Shown here in pieces: positions 1 through 12,259 of a stretch of DNA of 64,000 nt. The position numbers and the translations under genes are program-made. The number at the start of each line of letters is the position of its first letter. Within the stretch, counting starts at the first letter, position 1. Under the pieces are notes generated by a model. That model was given only the letters and a program-made list of their open reading frames with translations. It was not told the origin of the DNA and did not search any database. Location: assembly GCA_026545765.1 (NCBI GenBank), contig CM048840.1:48472580-48536579 (forward strand), in the 5' to 3' direction. The DNA comes from Plantago major. Taxonomy: Eukaryota > Streptophyta > Magnoliopsida > Lamiales > Plantaginaceae.

Positions 1-854
1 GGAGAATTAGATGTTGTATTATTATGCACAATATGACTGTGGAGATGAAGGCCACAAGCATACGAGTTATTACAGGTAGTGCGATTATGATTCACTCGAT
101 GATGATGATAACATTGTAGAAACCCAATCAAAATATTCCATTCTGGATGAATTATGTCGAACGGAAAATGTGTGCAACCAATCCAATCCATGTTTTGGCG
201 TTGCAAAATGATTTGATCGAGCATATATGCCCAAATCGTAGGGAAGGATGATGAATTTTTCAAAAATTTAAGTTTCGCTTGTGTGTTTGTCCGTTTTAGA
301 ATTTGTAATTTTATTTATTTAGAGAAAGGCCGAAAAAATTAGAATTCGACAAAAAAAGACTTCATTCGAAGAAATAACACTCCATGAAATCACGCCTCCT
401 AGGGATTTGATCTCATCATATATTACAGTATATATATAAGTGGACAACTATTGGAGTTGTACAATTGAGTACTTAATTTAAGTTAAATTGAATTCATTTG
501 TAATATATGTATAAATTAGACTTTAATTACAGAAGAACAATCTGTTTTATTTAATCAAATTACAAGCCCTAATTTAATCTCAACAAAATCAATGTATCAT
601 AACAAAATCAATCTTCCTTCTCCATTCAAATTTTAAACACTAATTCAACCACAACAAAATCAAATAATCATTAAAAAAATCAATCTATCTTTTTCAATTA
701 AATTTTAAACCCTAATTCAACTCAACTCAACAAAATCAAAATCAATTCATCATAAAAAACAATGATAACCAATCTTTATGCTCCATCTTCTCCAATTAAA
801 TTAAAACAGATCAACTTGAAAATAAAGAAATTCATTACGAGAAACAAAATATTA
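1..854. other. AT-rich intergenic sequence
   Basis: No coding region can be supported here. The sequence is AT-rich with short poly-A stretches and imperfect repeats of a CAAAATCAAT-type phrase between about 560 and 760. The short ORF starting at 762 has low-complexity content and runs into the MITE, so it is not called as a gene. Confidence 0.6.
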
Positions 855-1124
855 CTCCCTCCGTCCCAAACAATAATTTACATATTACTTTTATGGACGT
901 CCCACGAAACTAGTCTCATTCTAAAAATAGAAAAAAATACACCCACTAACTCCCATTAACTCAACTATCTCTCTTACTTTTTCCATTCTTTATCATTATA
1001 TATCTTATCTCTCATACATTTTACATTCTTTATCATTTATCTTCCAACAACAAATAATAAACAATTGACTTTCTTAAAAATAGTGTCGAAAAGTAACGAG
1101 ACTAACTGTTTGGGACGGAGAGAT
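855..1124. mobile_element. Stowaway-like MITE
   Basis: The left end reads CTCCCTCCGTCCCAAA next to a TA, and the right end carries the inverse, TTTGGGACGGAGAGA, next to a TA. Internal parts are also inverted: an ACTAGTCTCATT stretch on the left is mirrored by an AACGAGACTAACT stretch on the right. CTCCCTCCGTCCC termini with TA target duplications are the hallmark of plant Stowaway (Tc1/mariner-type) MITEs. It is non-coding and ends about 195 bp upstream of the VTE2-like start codon, so it sits in the promoter area of that gene. Confidence 0.8.
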
Positions 1125-1195
1125 TACTTGACTCGTAATAAGTGTAATGAGTTTGCATAAGAAAATAACAAAAGCCTCACATAGGTTTCACCCAG

Positions 1196-1246
1196 ATGGT
1201 ACACATGCAGTTCTTTTCACCCATCTTCTTCTTCTTCTTCTTCTAG
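1196..1246 (+). other. possible uORF upstream of VTE2-like gene
   Basis: An ATG at 1196 opens a 16-codon frame that ends in a run of Phe codons made by a CTT microsatellite and stops at TAG 1244-1246, about 70 bp before the main ATG. Whether it lies in the transcript depends on the transcription start, which I cannot place: no clear TATA box is visible. Confidence 0.25.
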
Positions 1247-1264
1247 AGAGAGAGAGAGAGAGAG
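1224..1264. repeat. CTT and GA microsatellites in leader
   Basis: A (CTT)n tract at about 1224-1243 is followed directly by a (GA)n tract at about 1245-1264. Pyrimidine-rich and GA tracts are frequent in plant 5' leaders. They are just upstream of the VTE2-like start. Confidence 0.8.
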
Positions 1265-1318
1265 TTGTTGTATTGAAAGAGTGCTCATTTTGAGTCAGCT
1301 GCCTAACTTTGAAAAAGG

Positions 1319-4300
1319 ATGGAGTCTTTGCTAATGGGTTCACTTCAGAGACCCTCGCCGCTGCTTTCCTTCCCAACAATCCCTTCTCACTTTCGTTCTA
1401 TCCCAATTGCTGGTACATTGCCTTCTTTCTTTCTTGCTGTTTGAAATTTCTTTTCGTCTTTATTGTTCTTCAATTTAATGACGATTAGTCTTGTAACTGT
1501 TGTTGATGATTTCTAATGAAATATTAAAAAAAAAACAAACTTTAGTTATAAATGGTTGCTTTCTGATTTGCCCTTTCCCTCTCCTGCTAATGATGTGTAA
1601 TTTTTGCAATAAATTTGTCCTGATCAGTACCATGGGGTGGGCCCTCCCCTGTGCTTCCGTCACAAGGGTGCTTTGACATTCTTTCAGAATTTTACCCAAA
1701 TGAGTTTCACCTTATCACAGTACTAGCCGAATCATCTGATTGTTACCTATTCTTGGAGAGCTTTTTTGGAAATTTCTTAGGTCACTAGGTGTGTGCATAA
1801 GGGGGCTAGGAACCAGTGTAAAACAGAGTAGTTCTAAAGAATCATCAATTTAGCCTTTTCCTTATTTAGCTACCTGGGTACTGCTATGGTTATTCCTGAT
1901 TCCCATCTTGTTTTTAACTATTAGACCGTCTGCCGAAAGTTTTTGTCGATTTCTTTCAAGTGATCATAGCAGATTCTTTTAGTAAATTAGATGCAAAAAT
2001 CAGGAGCTTTTAAAACCTTTGTATGAGTTTTTCTGGCTTCCGGCTTTCAGTTAGAGGCAAAGTAATAAGGTTGAGAGCAGGTTCAAACTGTCTTGCAAAT
2101 GCTATCTGTATTTGGTTTTGCTACAAAAGGGAAAGTATAATCTGTTTACCATAATCATTTGCAAAAGGCCACTCAAGACCTAAATTTAGTTATCTATCAG
2201 ACCATCCACAAAGTTTTGGTCTCATTAACTAATAGTAAGGAATCGGCTTGCATAGGTATGAAGATCTTTACTAACATCCCTGCAGCTTGTGGTCAAAACA
2301 ACTCAGGATGTACCGAATGCTTTTGAAAAACTTTGTTGAGAAATGGAACTAGTTGTGCTTAGAAGGTAGTAGCTCCAATAGAAACAGAATTTTTAACAGT
2401 TTCACTTGCAGCAGATCTATACATAAGTAAACATTACTTTCTATTTAGAAATGATATTTCAAAAACCATCTTTGTAATCCATAGTATCTGGAATTTTTAG
2501 GTTCACATGTAGCAGCGCGTGTTCTGAAATGCAAAGGTGTAAGTAGTTCAGGAAAGCTCTATGCCATACCGTTGAGATTTCATTCGGGGAGGCAGAACTC
2601 TCTTCATCAGTATGCTGCAAGTGAAAAAGTTTCATATGTAAATCAGAAACGAGGTTTGAATTCCATTGTGAAGTCGGCATCTGAACATTCTTTTGAATCT
2701 GATACTTCCAAGAGACCTTTGAGATCAGTACAACATGCCCTTGAAGCTTTCTACAGGTTTTCGCGACCTCACACCGTTATAGGAACAGTTAGGTTCAGAA
2801 TTCTTATTATGTTTCTTATCCAATACTATGCATAGTGCAGTCAGACAGATGTTGCTTATATCATCTTTTGCAGATAAGGAGAAATCTAACAATCTATTTA
2901 TTTCCTTGAGCAGGCATTGAGCATAATCTCAGTTTCTCTTCTTGCAGTTCACAAGCCCTCTGATATTTCACCGTTGTTTTTCACTGGAGTACTAGAGGTA
3001 GTCTTCATTTGTCATTGTTTACCATGATTCTGAACTCTATGGATGCTGAAATTAAACACTCAACTCTTTTCTGCAGGCGATTGTTGCTGCCCTGTTTATG
3101 AATATATACATTGTTGGTCTGAATCAATTGTCAGACATAGAGATAGACAAGGTTAGAGCACAAACATATTACAGTCAAGCATTTTATTTATTTTCAGAAA
3201 CATTTGTTTTGTCGAGAAATGGCAGTCCAGGATTCTGACTGAAGACAGATACTCTTTAAGCTAATATCCGTATTTGTATTCTTCTCAGTTTTTTGATTAT
3301 GTCGTATCAGTCATTTTCATTTTAAAGGGCAGTGGCGAAGGGAGGTGTGGTTCAGTGGGTGCACTGAACCCCACTCAATTTTTTCCAACTACTATGATAT
3401 ATAGGAATATAGGAGTAATTATTTATCTTTAAGTCTAATTTATACTTGATATTTTACCCACTAAACCATTTAATAGAATGAATAACGTATTGTGAATATG
3501 TGATTCATTGATTGGCCAAGGAACGGTGGAATTACTGGTACTCCTAACATAAATTCATGTTTTTTTTTTTTCAAGTTTTTTTGTTTCTTTCTTTAATTTG
3601 TGATTTCATGATATATATAGTTGTTGAGTACAATAGAAATCACTTCGACACGTAAAATAAGGAGATTATAATTATAACATTATACCCCCTCCGTCCCGAA
3701 TTCAACTTTCTGCGAGCCCAATCAAAAGTTTTAAGAAAATAGTGAATAAAGTAGGAAGGATAGTTAAAAAGTAGAAAAGATATTAAATGAAGTAGGAAAA
3801 AATAAAGTATGAGAGGAAGTGAATAAAGTAGCTGATAGATTTCCATTTAAATGATGAAAAGTTATTGGGACGTCCCAAAATGGAATGCGGGAAGTTGAAT
3901 TCGGAACGGAAGGGGTATATTACGTATATGTGGTGTTAGTGGATGATATAAAGTTATAGAGTTATAAATTATAACACTTTGATTGAATTACATTATCAGT
4001 GAAGAATATAAAATTATACTATAATATTTCGCAAAATTGCGAAAAAAATAAAGTAGACAACTCCAATGTCACACCTAAAATGGCCAATATTGGATAACTT
4101 ATTTGGGACGAAGTGAGTATGTACTAATTCCTTGCACAACGACTTAAGATCGCATGAGATCGTGTCGTATGAAAACATTGATTAGAAAGTAATTTTCAAA
4201 TAATATATTTTATAGAACTATATGTAATTTTGGGTTATATTATATGTGTTTTTTTTTCTCTTCTAGTAATGTGTATTTAATAATATTCATTTTTTTTGTC

Positions 4301-7300
4301 TGAATGTTTTTGAGAAATTGATAGTTATGTTTAGACCCCAGTGAAAATTAGTCCTGGATTCGCCACTGTTAAAGGGCATGGTAAAATTTTACGTTGAGAG
4401 CCATTGTTGACTTATGAGTGTAAAATTCATGTTAGTGTGTAAAATGTTTATCCCAGAGATCTGCATCAAATATCTGTCACAGAGATCCTTTTCTGAAGTT
4501 GAGACCATTGAGTATCTTTGTCTTTTTTTTTCAGCTAATCGACCGTTATGCTGATATTGGTCCTTTAAGTCGGGATATATTGTAGGCTTAAAGTTTGGCG
4601 TGTATTACCTTTTTTAAGCTACTAAGAATTCTAGACTTCTTTGTTTATCATTAGGAATCATATGGGTTTTGTAGTTTATTTCTACTAGTGAAATATAACT
4701 TCGTTTTTGCTGTGCACCTATTTATATTTATTTTCGATATCTACTAAATAAAACTTTTCCCACTCTTTCCTAACAAGGTGAACAAACCGTACCTGCCATT
4801 GGCATCTGGTGAATATTCAGTCACAACTGGTGTGCTGATTGTTTCGTCTTTTGCCATATTGGTAAGTGAAAAGATACCCTCTTCAATTTGGTAAGAAGTT
4901 TCCATAAATTATTTCATGTAAACTAAGAATTGGTATCTAAAGCTTGCTTGTTATTCGTATAAGATAGAAACATTTCATTAATTTACGTTTACGTACAATT
5001 TGTGTATGCTTAGCAGCAATTGGCACTTGTAAGGAGTTTCCTGAATGTTTTAACTTTTGAAATTTCCTTTTATATCCCCATCTCTGCATTACTGGGTTCA
5101 TGCTTATCTATCCCCTATTTTAGAGAACAAATTCCCATCACAATTTTAAGTCCTTTGTTCTGAATCTGTGGCCCATTTGTCATTATTTTGGTGAAATTAG
5201 GATCCGTCTTCGTCCTTGCTGAAAATTTATTTCTGACGTGAGCTTGTTACTGTTTGCAGAGTTTTTGGCTTGGATGGGTTGTTGGTTCTTTGCCATTATT
5301 TTGTGCTCTTTCTATTAGCTTTGTACTTGGGACTGCATATTCCATCGATGTGAGTTGATCCTCTGGGTACTTTTTGTATAATTCAATTGCTGGACAGCAA
5401 ATGATTAAATAATATCTACATGATTCATAGGGAACTTCAGTGTTACTTTACAATGGTGAAGCATGTTGTTGTTTTTGAAAAATTTACACGCAAATCCTCC
5501 TGCCCCATGTTTCCCATTCATGTGATTTTCGCTGCTACATTTGAAATTTATCAAGTAACCTCCTGACGTTACACTAGCTGTGCGATTCCCCACTTTACTG
5601 GAAAATTTTCAATTTTTAGGCATGGTCATCGATTTAAAGAATAAAAATGAAATGGCTCTGTATTGCAATTTACACTTAATGAACCCCGGGGCAGGACATG
5701 GTTTTAGGTATGGAATTGGTTGCCCGCCTCATTGCTGGATATTACATGCCAGACTTGATGCTCTTTAGTAGTAGTGTTTAATTTGTGTTGTACAAGATAA
5801 ATTGTCATCCAATTCTGTTATCCTTTAAGTATTGTACCTTTTTCAGCTACCACTTTTTAGATGGAAGCGATTTGCTGTTGTTGCAGCAATGTGCATCTTA
5901 GCTGTGCGAGCAGTCATTGTTCAAATAGCATTTTATTTGCATGTACAGGTAATAATTTTTCCCCGTGTCAGATTTTGTCTATTAATTGGTTTTTGTGTGT
6001 GGAATCTAATACTGTTACTGGCTCACGAAAAACTACAAGAACATCTTGTTAATTTTTTTATTTATTCGCATTCTTTTCTTTGTATTCTGGATATTGGTCT
6101 CAACTTATTCGTGTGATACAATCAACCGGTCAGATTTTAATTGAACTATAATAAACTTACCTATGATTTTGAGGATTACCTTGGGGAGCTTTCTTTTTCA
6201 CCCGAAAGTAAGTTAATATTGGAAAACTTCCAACCCTGAAGGTGTTGTAAAAACCGACCATTGTGCTTTGTATGAATACTTTATACTACCCTGTATGTGC
6301 ATACAGTCGCACAGATATGACCCACACTCCCTCAATTTTTGACAACTTGTATACAGAATTCCTCAAAATCTTACGAGTAGACCCTTGGATGCATGTTATT
6401 TTTTGGGATTTCACTTGTTAATCCGGCAAGCTCAAGGGATTGTGGATGTAAATAGCCCAACATTACTACCTAGGTCTATCGTTTTCTATTTGCACCCATA
6501 TTCTGGATGCTAGCACCATTGCACCCTAAACGGGGTCCTTGCAATCTTTGTTCAATTCATCAAAAGACTAGAACACACAAATTCTCCTAAGCAGTGTTCA
6601 ATGACTTAAATCGAAGTGGGCGTGGAAATCTGCAAGTGAGTATGCAATGTAGTTTGGAGGTTCAGATCTGTTTGAAACAATAAAACAACAGCTCAAACTT
6701 TCTGAATGAATTGGTAAACTACATGAGCTGAAGAAAGAAAATTTGGAAGAAACAACAAAGAGAACTATTGTAGCACCTGATGGTCTTCTGGGCTTTAGTT
6801 TTTCAAAACTGATCATTGAGTTTGTCTTTTTTTATAGTTTTACATCTGGTTAGCTTTGCCATTTTCAGATGTATGTTTACGGAAGACCAGCTGTTTTATC
6901 AAAGCCTGTAGTTTTTGCTACAGCATTCATGAGCTTCTTCTCAGTTGTGATTGCATTATTCAAGGTAACGTCTCGCTGATCTAGGCTAGCAGTTTTTTTT
7001 TTTTTTTTTTTTTTTTAACTTGGATCTTTTTTAGACTGTATCTGACTTTCAAACTTTCGATTTCTTAGGACATACCTGATATTGTTGGGGACAAGATATA
7101 TGGGATTCAGTCTTTCACGGTTCGACTGGGGCAAGAGAAGGTAAATTACTTCAACTCCAGGAAAATTTGTTGAGTTATTTTTTTATTTGACGCTACCAAA
7201 TTCCTTTGGTTGATCTTTTCTGAACATTGGTGACAGGTCTTCTGGATTTGTATATCTCTTCTCGAAATGGCGTATGCTGTTGCTGTGTCAGTTGGAGCAA

Positions 7301-7956
7301 CATCTTCTTGCCTTTGGAGCAAGTGCATAACGGTAATTATAGTGAGGGATTAATACATGCCATGTAGGATACTGCAAGTCTGCAACTGTATTTTTGTCAC
7401 GATAAAATCTTATTGCAAGGACAATTGTAGTTTTCTAGTATAATAAACTAATAGGGCCATGCTAGTTTTTTGGTACGTTATGATAATTGTTAGCTTCTCA
7501 AATGACTCCATATTCCTTTGCAATTATTTTAGGTTATTGGCCATACTCTACTAGGTTTATTGCTTTGGAAGGAAGCAAAATCTGTCGATTTGAAGAGCAA
7601 GGCAGCTATAACATCTTTCTACATGTTCATATGGAAGGTAACTCCTGTTACACAATCGGAATTGGAAATCTTTCCCTTTTTTCGTTTTGTATTTAGTGTG
7701 AATTTTGCATTTTCATAGTGGCACTATATATTTGGATATTGCCTTCAGCACTCCTCCCTTTTACACATATACCATACCATATCAGCTCGAGGAGTTATTA
7801 GGAGTACGTAAGATTCATTGTAAAATAAATAAGCACTCAAGTAATTATGCTCATATCTAAAATCTTTCTTATGTAACCTAGTTTCATTTCCGATAACCCG
7901 TTTGTTGTTTGCAGCTCTTTTATGCTGAGTACCTTCTAATCCCTCTTGTGAGGTAA
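1319..7956 (+). CDS. VTE2: homogentisate phytyltransferase-type UbiA prenyltransferase
   Basis: Exons read as 1319-1412, 2501-2787, 2914-2997, 3077-3151, 4778-4861, 5260-5349, 5847-5948, 6869-6964, 7069-7140, 7237-7332, 7533-7637 and 7915-7956. All introns are GT-AG and phases agree, giving 1227 nt or 408 residues, close to the usual length near 400. The family transfers a phytyl chain to homogentisate in the plastid envelope, the committed step to tocopherols. UbiA signatures are visible: [10 protein letters not shown] (about residues 171-180) followed by [14 protein letters not shown], and a second Asp-rich motif DIPDIVGDK (about 305-313), with several hydrophobic segments. The first 100 or so residues are Ser/Arg-rich and look like a plastid transit peptide. 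Homologous plastid aromatic prenyltransferases (geranylgeranyl or flavonoid/coumarin types) are the alternative, because they derive from the same family. Intron 4 holds a hAT-type insertion. Confidence 0.93.
3330..4368. mobile_element. non-autonomous hAT-type element in VTE2 intron 4
   Basis: The ends are short inverted repeats, CAGTGGCGAA on the left and TTCGCCACTG on the right. The element is flanked by a perfect 8-bp duplication TTAAAGGG at 3322-3329 and 4369-4376. An 8-bp duplication together with CAGTGGCG termini indicates the hAT superfamily. At 1039 bp and without a transposase-like ORF it is non-autonomous. It accounts for most of the length of intron 4 (3152-4777) and carries a nested Stowaway-like MITE. 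Confidence 0.85.
3685..3915. mobile_element. Stowaway-like MITE nested in hAT element
   Basis: The left end reads CCCCCTCCGTCCCGAATTCA and the right end is its near-perfect inverse, TGAATTCGGAACGGAAGGGG, both flanked by TA (3683-3684 and 3916-3917). The insertion is therefore younger than the surrounding hAT-type element. It is 231 bp and non-coding. Confidence 0.85.
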
Positions 7957-10900
7957 ATATACATCAGCTTTGGAGAAGTGCTTCATAGGCAGGCTGATTG
8001 CACTCATTTCTCAGACATATGGTTTCATTATTGATGCATATACTCTGCCGATTCTATCACGTTGCATACCTTGTTCATGAAAACGGAAAAGCAGAAGGCA
8101 TTGTAATTGTGTACAACGATGAGGCCTCCTGCTATGTGCTACAAGGAGCAACAAAGCACGTATAGGATATTCTGCTGATTCTTGGACTTTAATGTGCGCT
8201 CAAGTATTATTAAAAAGTCGAACTGATGAACATATATGTAGAGCGAACGGGTTGAGATTCTTTACTGGTTTGGTTTCAAATCCAATAAGCCAGCTCGTTC
8301 TTGTAGTGTAATGTATGATTGTCACCAAACATTGACTTTTTATTTCATTTGTAAAAACTTCGTCCTTTATGTCGAAATTTCATACATCTAAATCATAAAT
8401 TATAGTAGTACTTCATTTTGTCACTTTTGACACATTTTTGTATTATCGTGTATTTTGATTTATTTTGATTTAAAAAAGATTACACACCAACCTTACCTTA
8501 ATTTATGACGTTCTTTAGGACGAAGGGAGTTTAGGACGAAGAGAGTATGTATTTATTTGAGATAATATCAAAAGTTTGCTACTAGTAGTTATGTTGAATA
8601 TAAATTTCAAAGTGAGATGTATATTTGAAAAAAAGAAAGAAAAAGATGGATAAACATCATGATTATTGTCGAAAGTGTTTACTGAATTAAAAAACAAATT
8701 TTTTTGTTAAGAAAATGTCTTTTAATTGAAAAGATCAATAGCTTTTTTAACAATATCACTTCATTTATTTTTAAATTAGTTATAAACTTTTTTTTTCCCT
8801 TTAAAAGGTCGAAAACTCACATCATATATGGACTACTTTTTGAATGTGCACTGTGATCCCGGCTCACGTAATACTAACATGTTAACTTTAGAGTACTATA
8901 AGAGACAAATTTAATCCAGATAAGTGAGAATAAGATTCTGTAAGTCATCAGTATAGATGAGATTTTTTTTTTTTTTTTTTTTTGACAGAAGTATAGATGA
9001 GATTTTGAAGTACTATTATTAACGCAGTATCAGTGTCAACATCAAAATTATCAACTACATATAGAAGATAACATTAATTTGGTCCAACGGGAAATCCATA
9101 ATAATCCACACTTTGACAATTTCATATTGAGAAGAAACCCAATTAATCCACATTGTTTGCATTGACCAAAAAAGAAAGAACACAATTATTTCGTGTTATA
9201 TCTTAATTAAGTTTAATTATTCAGATAAACCTGGGTTTTGTTAGGTAGTTCCAGGGAATGTTGAAAACAACTATATGTATAACCAATAAAATTATGGAGT
9301 AGACTGTAGCTAGTTAGATATAATTTACTTAATTTAATCATCAATTTAGTTTAACACTAATAATTTAAGCAAGTCCCTCAAATTATATAATGAGTAAGAC
9401 GTATTTAGATAATTTATCTAGAGACGGACATATATTGTCAAGAAAATTATCGATATTATTAATCAAAACACCTATGTTCTCAACATTGGTATTTTTTCAC
9501 ATTATAACAAGACTTATTTCGTTAACAACATGGACGTATGGTTTTTATTGATAACATAGTTCGTCTCTATATAGAGACCGTCTGTCATGAGATTTGTGAT
9601 ATAATTAAGTTAATAAAAGATGATGAATTAAGAGTACTCGCGTTAGGCAATTGTGGTACAAGGTCTCTGTCTCTCTCTGACTAAATAATGTACTAAATTA
9701 TGACTTGAGCAAAATTAATTAAATTCGAACTGTATTTATTCACTTGTCATATTATATGAAACCTATAACAAATTGCTACCACCATGTTCGGCAGTAAAAT
9801 TCCGAACAAATTGCTATCAGACTATCATAAATATAAGTTGCATTATTTTATCAAGATTTAGATACATTCTTAGGAACTCTAAAATTAATTGTGACTACTT
9901 TGAATTTAAATTAATTTTATGATGGGTGACCCACTAGTAATCATCAATATTACTAAGGTCCTTCCCAGTAATTAAAACAAGCTATTTTTCGTGCTCGAGT
10001 CACGATAAATAGGTCTGAACTCGGCTCTTGTGATTTCGAGCTCGGTTCTCACCGTCTAGACCTCGGCTCTCGCTCGATAACAAAATGATCAGTACAAACT
10101 TAAACTTGAGTTTAACTCCAACACCTTATCGAACGAGTCGAACTCCACTTGATAAAACTCAACTCGTGTAATATGTTATTCTCAACAATATAGAGGTCAT
10201 CTAAAAAAAAAATATATATAGAGGCGATTTTGTTACACTTGCAAGATCTTAATTATTAACTTACAATAAGAAAATAATGTGTGTAAGCTAGGCATATTGC
10301 AAGTGACAACTCATGGTGGGAAAACCTCCCCCAAGACGCACATACATTCATGTACGTACCTTCCCCATTTGTGCATTGAGTAAGCCCTTACACAACTCAA
10401 TTATATTACGACATGCAAAAAAGTCTTTAATTTACTTGTAAAAATAAAATGAAAATGAAAAAAAGAGCTCATATCTGTCAACTATGCACACATTGAAGAT
10501 CTATGATCTATCATCTATCTGTCATTTTTTGTTATCGATAACTCGATCATCATATGGACTTGCAATAAATTTGGTGTAATTAGCCTGGTAGTATAGGTAA
10601 TTAATTGAATTCTATTACTCTCCCTCGTAATTAACACAAACCATGGTTAATTTACTGTGTACTACCTTCCAATCTAATATCTGGTTTCTACTAATTAACA
10701 TCAACTAATTGTTCACCAAGTAACTAAATTTCCAAAATAATTTATTCAATTAATACTCCCCCACCTCGAATAAATTGATATAGTACAATAGTAAATCATA
10801 GTTGACATATAGTTTAGACGAAAAAGCAATAAAGCAAACTGAAATCTATTTACGACATGGAGGAAGTTTTACTATTTATTTGGTGTGGGTATGTAATGGA

Positions 10901-11355
10901 GAAGTACTTGGTTTGTGAAACTAAGGAAAGCTCTTAGAAGGAACTGGAGTACTTGATTTGGGAAGTTAAAAATAAACATCAATACAATGTTGGGAACTCT
11001 GGGTAGAATGAAATTTAGCTAAGGATAAAATTTTATAACGGAACTCAACTTTTATGTCTTAGTAACTTCATGTTCTGAGAAAGGATGAAGTGTATTAATT
11101 GAAAAATTATACCACATTTAAATACCACTATAAATCTTGTATATTTACTTTCTACACTTTCTTTCATCAATCTATTTGTCTATATGTTTGTTTGACACTT
11201 TCCGAAGTTACACACATGACACTTAACAAAACTTTTCCGCTTATCAGCAACATTTGTGTTGGCTGAGAAATATTGTTTAGACACAAAAAGTTTTAAAGGA
11301 CTATTTCTCTTGTCCTTAACTTTATTGTCTAAGAGACCAACAATAACTCACCAAT
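7957..11355. other. 3' flank of VTE2 and AT-rich intergenic DNA
   Basis: The first 350 bp or so are the likely 3' UTR and polyadenylation zone of the VTE2-like gene. I see no gene in the remainder. It holds a poly-T tract near 8963, a possible decayed MITE end at about 8510-8550 (two GGACGAAG..GAGT phrases), the inverted-repeat MITE at 9418-9591, and a CTCGA/CGAGCTCG-rich stretch at about 9990-10160. A similar stretch occurs in the first intron of the H+-ATPase gene, so it is probably a remnant of a dispersed repeat. Confidence 0.5.
9418..9591. mobile_element. short inverted-repeat (MITE-like) element, copy 1
   Basis: A left arm containing AGAGACGGACATATATTGTC is mirrored by a right arm containing GATAACATAGTTCGTCTCTA, which continues into TAGAGACCGTCTG. 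The internal phrase TTGTCAAGAAAATTATCGAT followed by TTAATCAA recurs in the H+-ATPase intron at about 27557. Two dispersed copies with inverted arms indicate a MITE-like family, whose superfamily I cannot assign. The boundaries are approximate. Confidence 0.5.
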
Positions 11356-11360
11356 ATTCT

Positions 11361-12219
11361 TGATATGGACATATAAGTCCGTCCAACGAATTAGACCTTT
11401 CTACAACGTTCTCGATCTCGTGAAACTCTTTTAGCCACCACCAGGGAAAAAGAGTCCGGCACCCAGGACAACGCCCGGCACAAGAGAGCCATACTGTTGG
11501 TAGGTCCGACCCCCACAAACTTGGCAATGGATTTCATATAAATCATGAAGGAAAAGATCCTAAAAAGTCCGGCATTAAAGTCCTGACGGACTCAGCCGAC
11601 TAAAAAGGCCCGTCTACATGGAAGTCGCACTAACGAGCGTGTGATAAACGCGCCACCTACCTCCGAGACCACGTGCCACGCTATCACTAAACCGATAAGG
11701 TTCCGGGAAGTCAGACGGCTTGTCCCCCGAGCTTCCACTATAAATAGCTCGCATTTACTACTCATTAAGGTACGCAACTACTTCTACAAAATCTACTCTC
11801 TAAGTTTCGGGTCCGAGATAATTCGACAAGCCCGTTACCCAAGTTGAATCTTAGTCCGGACTGCCCAAGGCAGGCAGGCCCAAAAGGGTCTAACCCTTCC
11901 TTTGTTCTCAGGAGACGCCCGAATCAAACTTTGCCGGCCACATCAAGGAGACGGACTCCTTCCAAGAACACAACCTGAAAGCTCCCCTCTCTGGACTCAC
12001 ACTTTGGCGAACCAAACTATCGACGGACCCCAGATCCAGAACAGTGGGAAAACAACCTGAAAGCTCCCCTCTCCGGACCCACACTTTAGCGGGCCTAACT
12101 GACAACCTAACGACGGACCCCCGGACTTAAACGATTTGAACTACACGACTTGACTATTAGCCCCTCCGCTCTATGCACTTGACCTAGAGTTTTGACTTAT
12201 CCGGATTTACCCCACATCA
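11361..12219 (+). repeat. 5' LTR of element 1
   Basis: It begins TGATATGGACATATAAG and ends CCCCACATCA, with TGAT/ATCA inverted ends. It matches 24566-25423 along its whole length with about 35 differences, including small indels around 11442-11470. The upstream half holds the presumed promoter (TATAAATA at 11739). Confidence 0.95.
11739..11746 (+). promoter_or_regulatory. TATA box of 5' LTR
   Basis: CTATAAATAG lies roughly mid-LTR, 480 bp before the LTR end, the expected place for the U3/R promoter. The 3' LTR copy at about 24942 has changed to CTATAAAAAG. Confidence 0.65.
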
Positions 12220-12222
12220 TAT

Positions 12223-12240
12223 TGGCGCCGTCTGTGGGAA
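12223..12240 (+). other. primer binding site of element 1
   Basis: TGGCGCCGTCTGTGGGAA begins 4 bp after the LTR end. TGGCGCC starts complement the CCA end of a tRNA; the first bases fit the tRNA-Asp class used by many plant gypsy elements, but I cannot name the tRNA with certainty. Confidence 0.75.
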
Positions 12241-12259
12241 TACCTAAGTACAAAAAGCC

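Noticed and set aside
762-959. 65-codon ORF on the plus strand
   Set aside because: Low-complexity content, overlaps the Stowaway-like MITE and has no conserved motif.
4080-4135. Another Stowaway end (GGGACGAAGTGAGTATG) inside the hAT-type element
   Set aside because: Only one end is visible; no matching inverted partner found.
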